Assembly (NCBI GenBank): GCA_947373775.1
Contig: CANBZE010000075.1
Location: 1-7,627 of the forward strand
Source: Alphaproteobacteria bacterium
Lineage (GTDB): Bacteria > Pseudomonadota > Alphaproteobacteria > Micropepsales > Micropepsaceae
DNA length: 7,627 nucleotides
Reading direction: 5' to 3'
Within the stretch, counting starts at the first letter, position 1, and each line of letters starts with the position of its first letter. Below, piece by piece: positions 1 through 6,600 of the stretch. The notes under the pieces are model-generated. The model saw only the letters and a list, made by a program, of their open reading frames with translations. It had not been told where the DNA came from and ran no database searches. A program made the translations under genes and the position numbers.

Positions 1-109
1 CGATCTCGCCGGCCTTCAGCGACATGGAAAGGCCGCTGAACACTTCCAGCTGCCCCTCGCCCTCGCGATAGCGGCGGGTGATGGTATCCAGCCTGAGAAC
101 TTCACTCAT
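1..109 (-). CDS. lolD: LolD, ATP-binding subunit of the lipoprotein-releasing ABC transporter (N-terminal fragment)
   Basis: Only the first 36 codons are present, and the gene runs off the left edge. The translation starts MSEVLRLDTITRRYREGEG and continues to an LKAGEI segment, the usual first two strands of an ABC ATPase just before the Walker A loop, which lies outside the window. LolD is known to power release of lipoproteins from the inner membrane to the periplasmic carrier LolA, working with the LolC/E permease. The identification rests on the typical N-terminus and on the upstream permease gene. The ATG lies inside the last codons of lolC with an 8-base overlap, so translational coupling is likely. 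Other ABC ATPases of this class, such as MacB-like or FtsE-like proteins, are less likely given the partner. Confidence 0.88.
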   Translation of the reverse strand, partial: MSEVLRLDTITRRYREGEGQLEVFSGLSMSLKAGEI

Positions 110-1373
110 AGCGAAGCGCCTCGACCGGATCGAGCCTGGCGGCGCGCCACGACGGATACAGCGTGGCCAGGAAGGTCAGCACCAGCGCCATCACCACCAC
201 CGACGCGACCTGCATCGGCGCCATTTCGGCCGGCATGCGCGAGAGGAAATAGACAGTGGGGTCGAACAAGGTGGTGCCGGTCAGCTTGCTCAGGCCCTGA
301 CGGATATTCTCGATATTGGCGCAGAACAGCACGCCGATGACAAAGCCGATCACCGTGCCCGACACCCCGATGCTGGCGCCCGAGATAAAGAAGATGCGCA
401 TCACCGCGCCGCGCGTCGCGCCCATGGTGCGCAGGATGGCGATGTCGGCCGACTTGTCCTTCACCAGCATGATCAGGCCGGACACGATGTTCAGCGCCGC
501 CACCAGGATGATCAGCGACAGGATCAGGAACATCACATTGCTCTCGACCTGGATGGCCTCGAAGAAGGCGCTGTTGAGGTCCTGCCACGGCACCGTGCGC
601 ATCGTCGGCCCCGCCGCCTTGCCCAGCGCCGGCAGCAGCGCGAGGTCGGCTTCCGGATCGTTGAGCATCACCTCGACGCCGCTGACCTTGTCGCCAAGAT
701 CGAAATAATTCTGCGCCTCGCCCAATGGCATGAAGATGTAGTTGTTGTCGTACAGCGTGTTGCCGATGCGGAACACGCTGATGACGTGATAGGTCTTCAC
801 CCGTGGCGTGGTGCCGAACGGGGTGACATTGCCCTTGGGCGCGATCAGCGTGATTTCGCCGTTCACCCGCACGCCCAGCTTGGCGGCGAGCCCAGCGCCC
901 ACAATCACCGCGTCGTCGCCGTCGAAGTAGGCCAGCGATCCGGCGCGCAGCTTTTCGGCCACCGCAAGCTTGCCCAGGTCGCGGGCGCGGATGCCCCGCA
1001 CGATCACGCCCAGGTTGGCGTCGTTCTGGCTGGCCATCACCTGGCCGTCCACCACCGGGGCGGCGCGCACCACGCCGGGCACTTTCATCACCCGCGACGT
1101 CACCGCATCATAGTCGCTCATGTTGCCAAGCTGCGACTGGATGGTGACATGGCCCGACAGGCCCAGGATGCTTTTCAGCAACTCGACCTTGAAGCCGTTC
1201 ATCACTGACATGACGATGATCAGGGTGGCCACGCCCAGCGCGATGCCGATCAGCGAAAACAGCGAGATCACCGAGATGAAGCTTTCCTGGCGCTTGGCGC
1301 GCAGGTAGCGGGCGGCGATCATCCACTCGAAAGGCGCGAAAATACCGGTTTTGCGTGGGGGCGATTCTGGCAT
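102..1373 (-). CDS. lolC: LolC/LolE-family lipoprotein-releasing permease
   Basis: This is the membrane subunit of the Lol system, which extracts outer-membrane lipoproteins from the inner membrane and hands them to LolA. The predicted protein has 423 residues, usual for the family. A short cytoplasmic N-terminus carries an RYLRAKRQESFISVIS segment, followed by TM1 (about 35-57). A large periplasmic domain follows, then the FtsX-like half with TM2 (about 279-302), TM3 (328-351) and TM4 (388-407). It ends in DPVEALRYE, a typical family C-terminus. The loop TPFGTTPRVK (184-193) sits where LolC has its LolA-binding hook; that match is an inference. A single LolC/E gene suggests a homodimeric (LolF-like) system, as known in many non-enteric bacteria. 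The start at ATG 1373 was chosen because family proteins begin shortly before the FEW..ARYLRA segment. An ATG at 1409 and a GTG at 1424 are in-frame alternatives, and none has a clear ribosome binding site. The neighbouring gene at 1466 is divergent. Confidence 0.9.
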   Translation of the reverse strand: MPESPPRKTGIFAPFEWMIAARYLRAKRQESFISVISLFSLIGIALGVATLIIVMSVMNGFKVELLKSILGLSGHVTIQSQLGNMSDYDAVTSRVMKVPGVVRAAPVVDGQVMASQNDANLGVIVRGIRARDLGKLAVAEKLRAGSLAYFDGDDAVIVGAGLAAKLGVRVNGEITLIAPKGNVTPFGTTPRVKTYHVISVFRIGNTLYDNNYIFMPLGEAQNYFDLGDKVSGVEVMLNDPEADLALLPALGKAAGPTMRTVPWQDLNSAFFEAIQVESNVMFLILSLIILVAALNIVSGLIMLVKDKSADIAILRTMGATRGAVMRIFFISGASIGVSGTVIGFVIGVLFCANIENIRQGLSKLTGTTLFDPTVYFLSRMPAEMAPMQVASVVVMALVLTFLATLYPSWRAARLDPVEALRYE

Positions 1374-1465
1374 GGGGCGAAGGTACGGTGCCTGCGCGAA
1401 TCCGTCCATTACAAACAGGGTCACAAAGCCTTGCGCGGCGCTTTTGCCCGCCCCATACCCGTTCC
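1374..1465. promoter_or_regulatory. Divergent intergenic region between lolC and the MFS exporter
   Basis: This 92-base gap must hold promoters for both directions. On the plus strand, TTGCGC (1431-1436) and CATACC (1454-1459) are 17 bases apart and weakly resemble -35 and -10 boxes. If real, transcription would begin almost at the ATG at 1466, giving a leaderless message. No convincing operator repeat was seen. Confidence 0.25.
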
Positions 1466-2680
1466 ATGACCGAGTCCCAAATCCGCGCAGAAATCACCGG
1501 CCTGCGGCGGATCGAACTGATCGCCCTGTTCGGGATCCTGACGGTCTTCACCCCCATAGGCATCGACCTGTACCTGCCGGCGCTGCCGACCATCGCGCGG
1601 GAATTCGGAACCCCGATTTCGGCCATCGAACATTCCATGGCGTCCTTCTTCCTGGGCCTGTGCCTGGGGCAGATCGGGATCGGCCCTCTGTCGGACCGTT
1701 TCGGACGGCGCTGGCCCATCCTGATCGGGCTGTTGCTCTACATCGCGGGCGCCACCGGCTGTGCCCTGGCGCAAGGGCCGCTGACCCTGGACATCGCCCG
1801 CTTCTTCGAGGCGATGGGCGCCTGTGCCGGAACGGTGCTGGCGCGCGCTTGCGTCCGTGACCTGTTTCCGCCGCAGCAGGCGGCGCGCATCTTCGCCCAG
1901 ATGCTGCTGATCCTGTCGGTGTCGCCGCTGTTCGCGCCTTTCGTCGGCGGCTGGATGCTGCCCCTGACCGGTTGGCGCAGCATTTTCTGGCTGCAGGGCG
2001 GCGCCGCGCTTCTCACCTGGGGCTTTGTCTGGTGGCTGCTGCCGGAAAGCCATCCCGGCTCCGACCGCCGGCTGCATCCCTTGCATGTGCTGAGCGATTA
2101 CTGGGCCATCGCCAAGGACCGGCGATTCATCCGCTTCATCATTCCCGCCACCCTGACCGGCGCGGGTCTCTATGCCTTCCTTACCGGCTGGCCGCATGTG
2201 GTGATCGGCATCTTCCACGTCACGCCGCAGTATTTTGGCTTCACTTTCGTCCTGAACGGCATCGGCCTGATCATCTTCAGCCAGAGCGCGGCGCGCTGGC
2301 TGAGGACTCATCCCGGCGAGCCGCTTTTTTACGGCGTCCTGATCGCCAATGCCGTTGCCGGCTGCCTGGCGCTGGCGGCCGGCGCGCTCGGCTGGGGCGG
2401 GCTGCTCGGCCTGTTGCCTTTCACATTTGTCTATTGCGCCATGATCGGCACCATCAATGCGACGGGATCGGGCCTGGCCATGCACCATTTCGGACACGCC
2501 GCGGGCATGGCCTCGGCCCTGATCGGCATCATCATGTACGGGGTCGGCGCCATGGCGTCGGCGCTGATGGGCGCTTTTCCGACCCCGGCGAGCCCGGTGC
2601 CGCTGACCAGCCTGATGGCCCTGTTTGGGGTCAGCGGCGTGGCGACTTATCTGCTGTTCAGGCCCCGCGCGGCGGGCTAA
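1466..2680 (+). CDS. Bcr/CflA-type MFS multidrug efflux transporter
   Basis: The 404-residue, strongly hydrophobic protein has the length and pattern of a 12-helix major facilitator. Bcr/CflA hallmarks are visible. TM1 ends in GIDLYLPALP (32-41), the family's D-x-YLPA-P signature. The MFS motif A, GPLSDRFGRR (73-82), lies between TM2 and TM3. RACVRD (127-132) follows the fourth helix. By family knowledge it would be a proton-driven inner-membrane exporter of drugs or small metabolites such as sulfonamides, bicyclomycin or cysteine. The substrate cannot be read from sequence. ATG 1466 was chosen because it precedes a normal short cytoplasmic tail, whereas the open frame further upstream runs into lolC. 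No Shine-Dalgarno sequence lies before it. The gene diverges from lolC and is followed 37 bases later by proS on the same strand, so read-through into proS is plausible. Confidence 0.88.
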   Translation: MTESQIRAEITGLRRIELIALFGILTVFTPIGIDLYLPALPTIAREFGTPISAIEHSMASFFLGLCLGQIGIGPLSDRFGRRWPILIGLLLYIAGATGCALAQGPLTLDIARFFEAMGACAGTVLARACVRDLFPPQQAARIFAQMLLILSVSPLFAPFVGGWMLPLTGWRSIFWLQGGAALLTWGFVWWLLPESHPGSDRRLHPLHVLSDYWAIAKDRRFIRFIIPATLTGAGLYAFLTGWPHVVIGIFHVTPQYFGFTFVLNGIGLIIFSQSAARWLRTHPGEPLFYGVLIANAVAGCLALAAGALGWGGLLGLLPFTFVYCAMIGTINATGSGLAMHHFGHAAGMASALIGIIMYGVGAMASALMGAFPTPASPVPLTSLMALFGVSGVATYLLFRPRAAG

Positions 2681-2706
2681 ACACGCTCATCCCTGATTGC
2701 CTCTTC

Positions 2707-2711
2707 CGGAG
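2707..2711 (+). promoter_or_regulatory. Ribosome binding site of proS
   Basis: CGGAG lies six bases before ATG 2718. It supports that start over the in-frame TTG at 2697, which lies upstream of this site. Confidence 0.55.
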
Positions 2712-2717
2712 CTTCCC

Positions 2718-4247
2718 ATGCAGCGCGCCCTCGACATCAACCGCACCCGGTTCGCCGACTGGTACCAGGCGGTGGTGCGCGATGCCGACATGGCCGAGAG
2801 CAGCCCTGTGCGCGGCGCCATGGTCATCAAGCCCTGGGGCTATGGCGTGTGGGAGCAGATCCAGCAGGAGATGGACCGCCGCATCAAGGCGACCGGCCAC
2901 GAGAATTGCTACTTCCCCATGTTCATCCCGCTGTCCTTCATCGCCAAGGAGGCCGAGCATGTCGAAGGTTTCGCCAAGGAAATGGCGATCGTCACCCATC
3001 ATCGCCTGAAGAACATCGACGGCAAGCTGCAGCCCGATCCGGATGCCAAGCTGGAAGAGCCACTGGTGGTGCGCCCCACCTCCGAAACGATCATCGGCGA
3101 TGCCTTCTCGCGCTGGGTGCGTTCGCACCGCGACCTGCCGCTGCTGATCAACCAGTGGGCCAATGTGGTGCGCTGGGAAATGCGCCCGCGCCTGTTCCTG
3201 CGCACCACCGAATTTCTCTGGCAGGAAGGCCATACCGCCCATGCCAGCGAAGCCGAGGCAGTGGAAGAGACGCTGAAGATGCTGGAAGTCTATCGCAGCT
3301 TTGCCGAGGACACTCTGGCCATGCCGGTGATCGCCGGCGAGAAGCCGGAGAATGAACGCTTCCCCGGCGCGGTGAACACCTATTCCATCGAAGCCATGAT
3401 GCAGGACGGCAAGGCGCTGCAGGCCGGCACGTCGCATTTCCTGGGCACCCACTTTGCCGAAGCCCAGGGCATCAAGTTCCAGGACGACGCCGGCACCATC
3501 ACCCTGTGCAACACCACAAGCTGGGGTGTTTCCACCCGCCTGATCGGCGGCGTGATCATGACTCATGGCGATGACGACGGCTTGCGCCTGCCGCCCGCCA
3601 TTGCGCCCAAGCAGATCGTTGTCGTGCCCATGCTGCGCGACAAGCCGGAAGACGCCGAAGTGTTGAAATACTGCGAAGACCTGGTGGCGATGCTGAACAA
3701 GCTCAGCGTGTTCGGCCTGCCGGTGCGCGCGTTTCTCGACGGCAAGAAAATCAAGTCGGCGGAAAAGCGCTGGAACTGGGTGCGCCGCGGCGCGCCCATC
3801 ATCATCGAGATCGGCCCGCGCGATGCCGCCGGCGGCAATGTCACCTATATGCGCCGCGACCAGTTGCGCGACGGCGACAAGGTCAAGTCCATCGCCCTGC
3901 CCCGCCCGGAATTCCTGGAAGAAAAAGCCGTACAGCTGCTGGCCGAAATCCAGGCCGGGCTGTACGCCGAGGCCAAGGCGCGTCTGGACGGCAACATCAA
4001 GTCCGGCGTCACCGACTGGAAGGGCGTGGAAGACTATTACGCCGGCAGCGACGACGACTTCAAAGGCTGGTTGAAGATTTCATGGGCCAAGCCCAGCGGC
4101 ACCGAACTGGATGCCGTGGACACCAAGCTCAAGGCGCTAAAGCTCACCATCCGCAACGCGCCGCTGCAGCAGCCGGAGACGTTTGAGACTTGCCTCTTTA
4201 CCGGCAAGCCCGGCGTGGAAGAAATTCTGATCGGCCGCGCTTACTAG
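2718..4247 (+). CDS. proS: Proline--tRNA ligase, archaeal/eukaryal-like type
   Basis: This cytoplasmic class II synthetase charges tRNA-Pro with proline using ATP. The predicted protein has 509 residues. RPTSE (119-123) is the proline-binding TxE loop. Motif 2 spans about 148-172, with RWEMRPRLFLRTTEF and then the EGHTAHA segment. Motif 3 is in the region HGDDDGLRLPPAIAP (283-297). The anticodon-binding domain follows (from about 298), then a C-terminal domain ending in Tyr509. A terminal tyrosine, the absence of the large editing insertion between motifs 2 and 3, and the IKPWGYGVWE segment (37-46) mark the archaeal/eukaryal-like form rather than the E. coli form. The zinc-binding cysteines usual in the C-terminal domain of that type are mostly missing; only Cys492 remains there. 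The stop codon overlaps the stop of a small convergent gene. An MFS exporter gene lies 37 bases upstream, with no terminator between them. Confidence 0.95.
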   Translation: MQRALDINRTRFADWYQAVVRDADMAESSPVRGAMVIKPWGYGVWEQIQQEMDRRIKATGHENCYFPMFIPLSFIAKEAEHVEGFAKEMAIVTHHRLKNIDGKLQPDPDAKLEEPLVVRPTSETIIGDAFSRWVRSHRDLPLLINQWANVVRWEMRPRLFLRTTEFLWQEGHTAHASEAEAVEETLKMLEVYRSFAEDTLAMPVIAGEKPENERFPGAVNTYSIEAMMQDGKALQAGTSHFLGTHFAEAQGIKFQDDAGTITLCNTTSWGVSTRLIGGVIMTHGDDDGLRLPPAIAPKQIVVVPMLRDKPEDAEVLKYCEDLVAMLNKLSVFGLPVRAFLDGKKIKSAEKRWNWVRRGAPIIIEIGPRDAAGGNVTYMRRDQLRDGDKVKSIALPRPEFLEEKAVQLLAEIQAGLYAEAKARLDGNIKSGVTDWKGVEDYYAGSDDDFKGWLKISWAKPSGTELDAVDTKLKALKLTIRNAPLQQPETFETCLFTGKPGVEEILIGRAY

Positions 4248-4387
4248 AAGCGGCTGACTGCCTCGAACACCACGACCAGCGCGGCGGCGATGGTCAGCAT
4301 GGGGCCGACAAGCGATCGCTTGCGCGGATGGAAAATCCGCTTCCTGGGCATGGGTTCTTCGTAAAAGCTCCAGCTGTCCTGTAGCAT
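4244..4387 (-). CDS. Small single-pass membrane protein of 47 residues, function unknown
   Basis: I do not recognise this gene. ATG 4387 opens 47 codons ending at TAG. That stop shares the palindromic CTAG (4244-4247) with the stop of proS on the other strand. The N-terminal half is polar and basic, with the segments MLQDSWSFYEEP and PRKRIFHPRKR. It is followed by one hydrophobic stretch, residues 26-43 (LVGPMLTIAAALVVVFEA), ending SRF. The positive residues before the helix predict a cytoplasmic N-terminus and a tail-anchor-like topology. GAGGGG (4395-4400) lies seven bases before the ATG, a good ribosome binding site. The gene sits 89 bases downstream of the 521-residue exported protein on the same strand, so it could be last in that transcript. 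The frame is short and could be a chance ORF, but the ribosome binding site, the organised protein and the tight convergent ends argue for a real gene. Confidence 0.55.
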   Translation of the reverse strand: MLQDSWSFYEEPMPRKRIFHPRKRSLVGPMLTIAAALVVVFEAVSRF

Positions 4388-4394
4388 TCTCACG

Positions 4395-4400
4395 CCCCTC
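4395..4400 (-). promoter_or_regulatory. Ribosome binding site of the 47-residue membrane protein gene
   Basis: GAGGGG on the minus strand is seven bases from ATG 4387. It is one of the clearest Shine-Dalgarno matches in the window and is the main support for this small gene. It also favours ATG over the in-frame GTG two codons upstream. Confidence 0.45.
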
Positions 4401-4443
4401 AGCGTCTGATCGCAGGTGACAGGCTAGGGTTCCACAGGTTACC

Positions 4444-4462
4444 GGCCGTTTAAAACCCGGCC
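4444..4462 (-). other. Hairpin between the 521-residue gene and the small membrane gene
   Basis: GGCCG (4444-4448) and CGGCC (4458-4462) can form a five-pair stem around an AT-rich loop, 14 bases past the stop of the 521-residue gene. There is no T-tract after it on either strand, so it is not a classical intrinsic terminator. It might stabilise the 3' end of the message or weakly reduce read-through. Confidence 0.3.
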
Positions 4463-4476
4463 TAAAATGCGCCAGA

Positions 4477-6042
4477 TCAGGGCAGCAAGGACTGGCGGGT
4501 ATCGCCCGGCATGCGCTGCACCCAGGGTGCGCGTGCCGGCATCGACAGGATCAATGCGCGGATGTCAGTGTCAGCCGGCCCCGCCATGGCACCGGTATCG
4601 GGGTCGATCACCCGCCGCGCCTGGACTTCCATCGCGTAATAGCGGCGCTTGCCGGTCTGGTCGGGGCATCCCATCCCACTTGCTTCGTCCAAGTTGGCGC
4701 CCCAGCGCAATTCCACGCAATTGTAAGGATCGAACGACATGTCGAACAGCCGGTGCGAGATGTCGTCGAAACTCAGCGCCACCGGGTGCTTGTCGCTGGA
4801 CAGGATGGTGATGGTGCAGGCCGCACTCTGGCGGTCATACGCCGCCAACAGGTCGCGCTTCAAGTCCAGCCCGTCATAGACCACGCGGGCGTCGCGGTTC
4901 AGCCACTGGCCGGTCATCTTCCCCAGCTCCTGGCGGAAGGCGGCGAAGGCGGCGCGCAGCCGTGCATCGCGCGCCGGGGTGGCATAGGCCTCCCACTCCC
5001 CGTCCTCGCTGGAATAGATGTTGGCCGGGATGGCGGACGGATGCAGCTTGGCAGCGATGCCGTTGGCCACCGCCTGGTTCACCGCCTGGGCGCGGTCGTT
5101 GAGGTCGTTGCAAAGCGTGCCCATGGTGGCCTGCAACTCATAGACCGGATTGAAGTCGGTCTTGCCGCCCGACACCGCCACCCGGGCATATTCGTAATAG
5201 CCCAACTGCGCGCCGTTATAGCGCCATCTTCCGTCGCGCTCGGTGCCGAAATACTGGACCAGCGAGAAATCCGCGATCTGGCTGTTGCGCGCCAGCACAT
5301 AATGCCCGCCCACCAACGCGCCATCCTGCCAATGCGCGTTCTGCAATTGCAGTGGCCGCCAGTTTTTCAGTCCGCCACCCAGCGATGCGGGGCTCTGGCC
5401 GAATTGCGGGCCATAGACGCTGCGGCTGATGGTGAAGTCGGGATGGGCGTCCATGTAATAGATGCGGCCCGCCCCATCGACGCTATAGACGATGCCGACA
5501 TGGGCATTGGTGTCATAGATCACCGTGCCGGGGCGGATGCTGCCTGGCTGCAGCGCCGGGGAATAGAAATCCGCCGGAATGCCGCCATCGCCGGCGGCAT
5601 CGGTGCGGAAGGTGCCGGAATAGACATTGTCCAAAAGCGTGCGGATGGCGGCCGCGCCGTCGATGCCATCGCCATGATCGATCATCCCGGCGCGGCTGAC
5701 GATGCGGTTGGAGCTGTGGCCGAAGCGCGAGCCCGCCACGCCATCGACATAGGAAAAGGGCAGCCCGTTCTTCCAGGCGTAATAGGCGCGCAGCAGGTAA
5801 GGCAGCTTGGCGCAGTCCACATCGATATCCAGAAACCGCCCGTCGCTGCCGCGATACGGGTTGGCCGGATCGCGCAGGCAGCTTTGGGAGGAAGAACAGC
5901 CCGAATCCCCCAACGCGGTGATGAAGGCGCCATAGCCCGCCTCGTCCGCCGGGTCCCAATGGTCCTTGGTGATACGCCAAGGCGCAGCCTGCGCGGACAC
6001 GCAACCGGCGATCAGGATCAGGGCGGCGAGAAGGGCGCGCAT
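4477..6042 (-). CDS. Exported protein of 521 residues with a possible NlpC/P60-like Cys-His site
   Basis: I cannot name this protein. It begins with an export signal, MRALLAALILIAGCVSAQAA. This can be read as a signal peptide cut after AQA or, because IAGC (11-14) fits a lipobox, as a lipoprotein with Cys14 at the N-terminus. In the N-terminal half, DVDCAKLPYLLRAYYAW puts Cys77 at the start of a helix. TNAHVGIVY (178-186) then places His181 on a strand, and YYMDAH (195-200) supplies a further Asp or His. This Cys, His, polar order is that of NlpC/P60-like cysteine hydrolases, many of which cut peptidoglycan peptides; the assignment is an inference. The second half, with a KMTGQWLNRDARVVYDGLD segment at about 375-393, resembles nothing I recognise. 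Seven cysteines remain after SPase I cleavage, which would suit one free catalytic Cys plus three disulfides. AGGG (6046-6049) serves as ribosome binding site. The gene lies 54 bases after the 116-residue exported protein and is probably cotranscribed with it. Confidence 0.85.
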   Translation of the reverse strand: MRALLAALILIAGCVSAQAAPWRITKDHWDPADEAGYGAFITALGDSGCSSSQSCLRDPANPYRGSDGRFLDIDVDCAKLPYLLRAYYAWKNGLPFSYVDGVAGSRFGHSSNRIVSRAGMIDHGDGIDGAAAIRTLLDNVYSGTFRTDAAGDGGIPADFYSPALQPGSIRPGTVIYDTNAHVGIVYSVDGAGRIYYMDAHPDFTISRSVYGPQFGQSPASLGGGLKNWRPLQLQNAHWQDGALVGGHYVLARNSQIADFSLVQYFGTERDGRWRYNGAQLGYYEYARVAVSGGKTDFNPVYELQATMGTLCNDLNDRAQAVNQAVANGIAAKLHPSAIPANIYSSEDGEWEAYATPARDARLRAAFAAFRQELGKMTGQWLNRDARVVYDGLDLKRDLLAAYDRQSAACTITILSSDKHPVALSFDDISHRLFDMSFDPYNCVELRWGANLDEASGMGCPDQTGKRRYYAMEVQARRVIDPDTGAMAGPADTDIRALILSMPARAPWVQRMPGDTRQSLLP

Positions 6043-6096
6043 GATCCCTGTTTACCCTTCAGGGCGCGGGAAGATGCGGCAGAACCGGAGGTTCGG

Positions 6097-6447
6097 TTAA
6101 TGGCAGGGCGGCGGGTTCAGCAACGGCGCAATCTTGCGGCCGTCCAGGCTGACATAGGCACTGTCGCCCATGCCGGGGCGCGCCCGGCCCCGGGAACCGG
6201 CCTGGTCCAGCGGGATGGCGATGGAATCGGGCACCGGCACGGCGTTGGCCCCCACATCGGCCGGGGCGACCCGGCGGCCCTGGACATCGGCCCCGGCGGC
6301 ATAGTCGGTTCCAGCGGCGCAAGCACTGGTAGGGCCGCCGTCCAGCAGAGGATCGGGCTGGTGCGGCTTGGCGATGGTTCGCGCAACCGCCGGAAGGGCC
6401 AGCGAAAGCAGGATGGCCGCTACGAAACTATATTGCGCATGTTGCAT
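6097..6447 (-). CDS. Small exported protein of 116 residues, function unknown
   Basis: I do not recognise a family. From ATG 6447 the protein starts with a hydrophobic stretch, FVAAILLSLALPAVA, with a plausible signal peptidase I site after Ala22, so the mature part of about 94 residues should be periplasmic or secreted. The mature region is rich in Gly, Ala, Pro and Asp. It contains GADVQGRRVAPADVGANAV (52-70) and SAYVSLDGRKIAPLLN (96-111), and looks extended rather than globular. Two cysteines, Cys43 and Cys115 near the C-terminus, could form one disulfide. The open frame continues 30 codons further upstream, but the signal peptide fits ATG 6447 best. The n-region lacks Lys or Arg, and no clear ribosome binding site is seen, so the start is less certain than the gene. 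The 521-residue exported protein follows on the same strand after 54 bases, suggesting an operon. Confidence 0.7.
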   Translation of the reverse strand: MQHAQYSFVAAILLSLALPAVARTIAKPHQPDPLLDGGPTSACAAGTDYAAGADVQGRRVAPADVGANAVPVPDSIAIPLDQAGSRGRARPGMGDSAYVSLDGRKIAPLLNPPPCH

Positions 6448-6501
6448 TGCAATAGACCCAATAATGTCGTGACTCCGTCCGCGAAGCACTATATCAAACC
6501 A

Positions 6502-6600
6502 CTCAATAAAAGAACGTGACCGCATTAGAACGGCCAAGTTCGGGGAGAATTACCGCGAAAAGCGGCTACAGGCCGGAAGCCATGCTTCCGGCCTTTTCGT
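6502..6600 (+). ncRNA. Candidate terminated leader or small RNA upstream of the purine permease
   Basis: A transcript started by the weak promoter-like boxes at 6468-6494 would run about 100 bases through a small hairpin (6553-6565) and stop at the strong terminator (6571-6600). It would be either a free small RNA or the prematurely ended form of the permease leader. The start position is a guess from the -10-like box. No known riboswitch class was recognised. Confidence 0.25.
6571..6600 (+). terminator. Intrinsic terminator in the leader of the purine permease gene
   Basis: GGCCGGAAGC (6571-6580) and GCTTCCGGCC (6584-6593) form a perfect ten-pair stem with the three-base loop CAT, followed by TTTTCGTTT. 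This is a textbook Rho-independent terminator reading on the plus strand. The minus strand has no T-tract after the stem. No plus-strand coding gene lies upstream for it to end, since the nearest gene is divergent, and the permease start codon is only 20 bases downstream. That placement is what makes it unusual. Confidence 0.8.

Noticed and set aside
78..1208. Plus-strand open frame of 376 codons opposite lolC
   Set aside because: Its His/Arg/Asp/Gln-rich translation with HHHH runs is the antisense image of a membrane protein gene. lolC on the other strand is clearly real.
1421..2497. Minus-strand open frame of 358 codons opposite the MFS exporter gene
   Set aside because: Low-complexity Gln/Arg/Gly/Ala composition opposite an unmistakable 12-helix transporter.
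6082..6094. Small hairpin (GAACC, GGA loop, GGTTC) between the two exported-protein genes as a terminator
   Set aside because: The stem has only five pairs and no T-tract follows on the minus strand, so it is unlikely to separate the two genes.
4753..6519. Long plus-strand open frame of 588 codons antisense to both exported-protein genes
   Set aside because: It spans two minus-strand genes that have signal peptides, ordered motifs and a plausible ribosome binding site. Its translation is rich in Arg, His, Gly and Ala without helices or motifs, as expected for a shadow frame in GC-rich DNA.
6531..6600. Known purine or xanthine riboswitch upstream of the permease
   Set aside because: The leader does not show the conserved core of the purine (guanine/adenine) class, nor, as far as I recall it, of the NMT1 xanthine class. 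Only the generic terminator and a small hairpin are supported.
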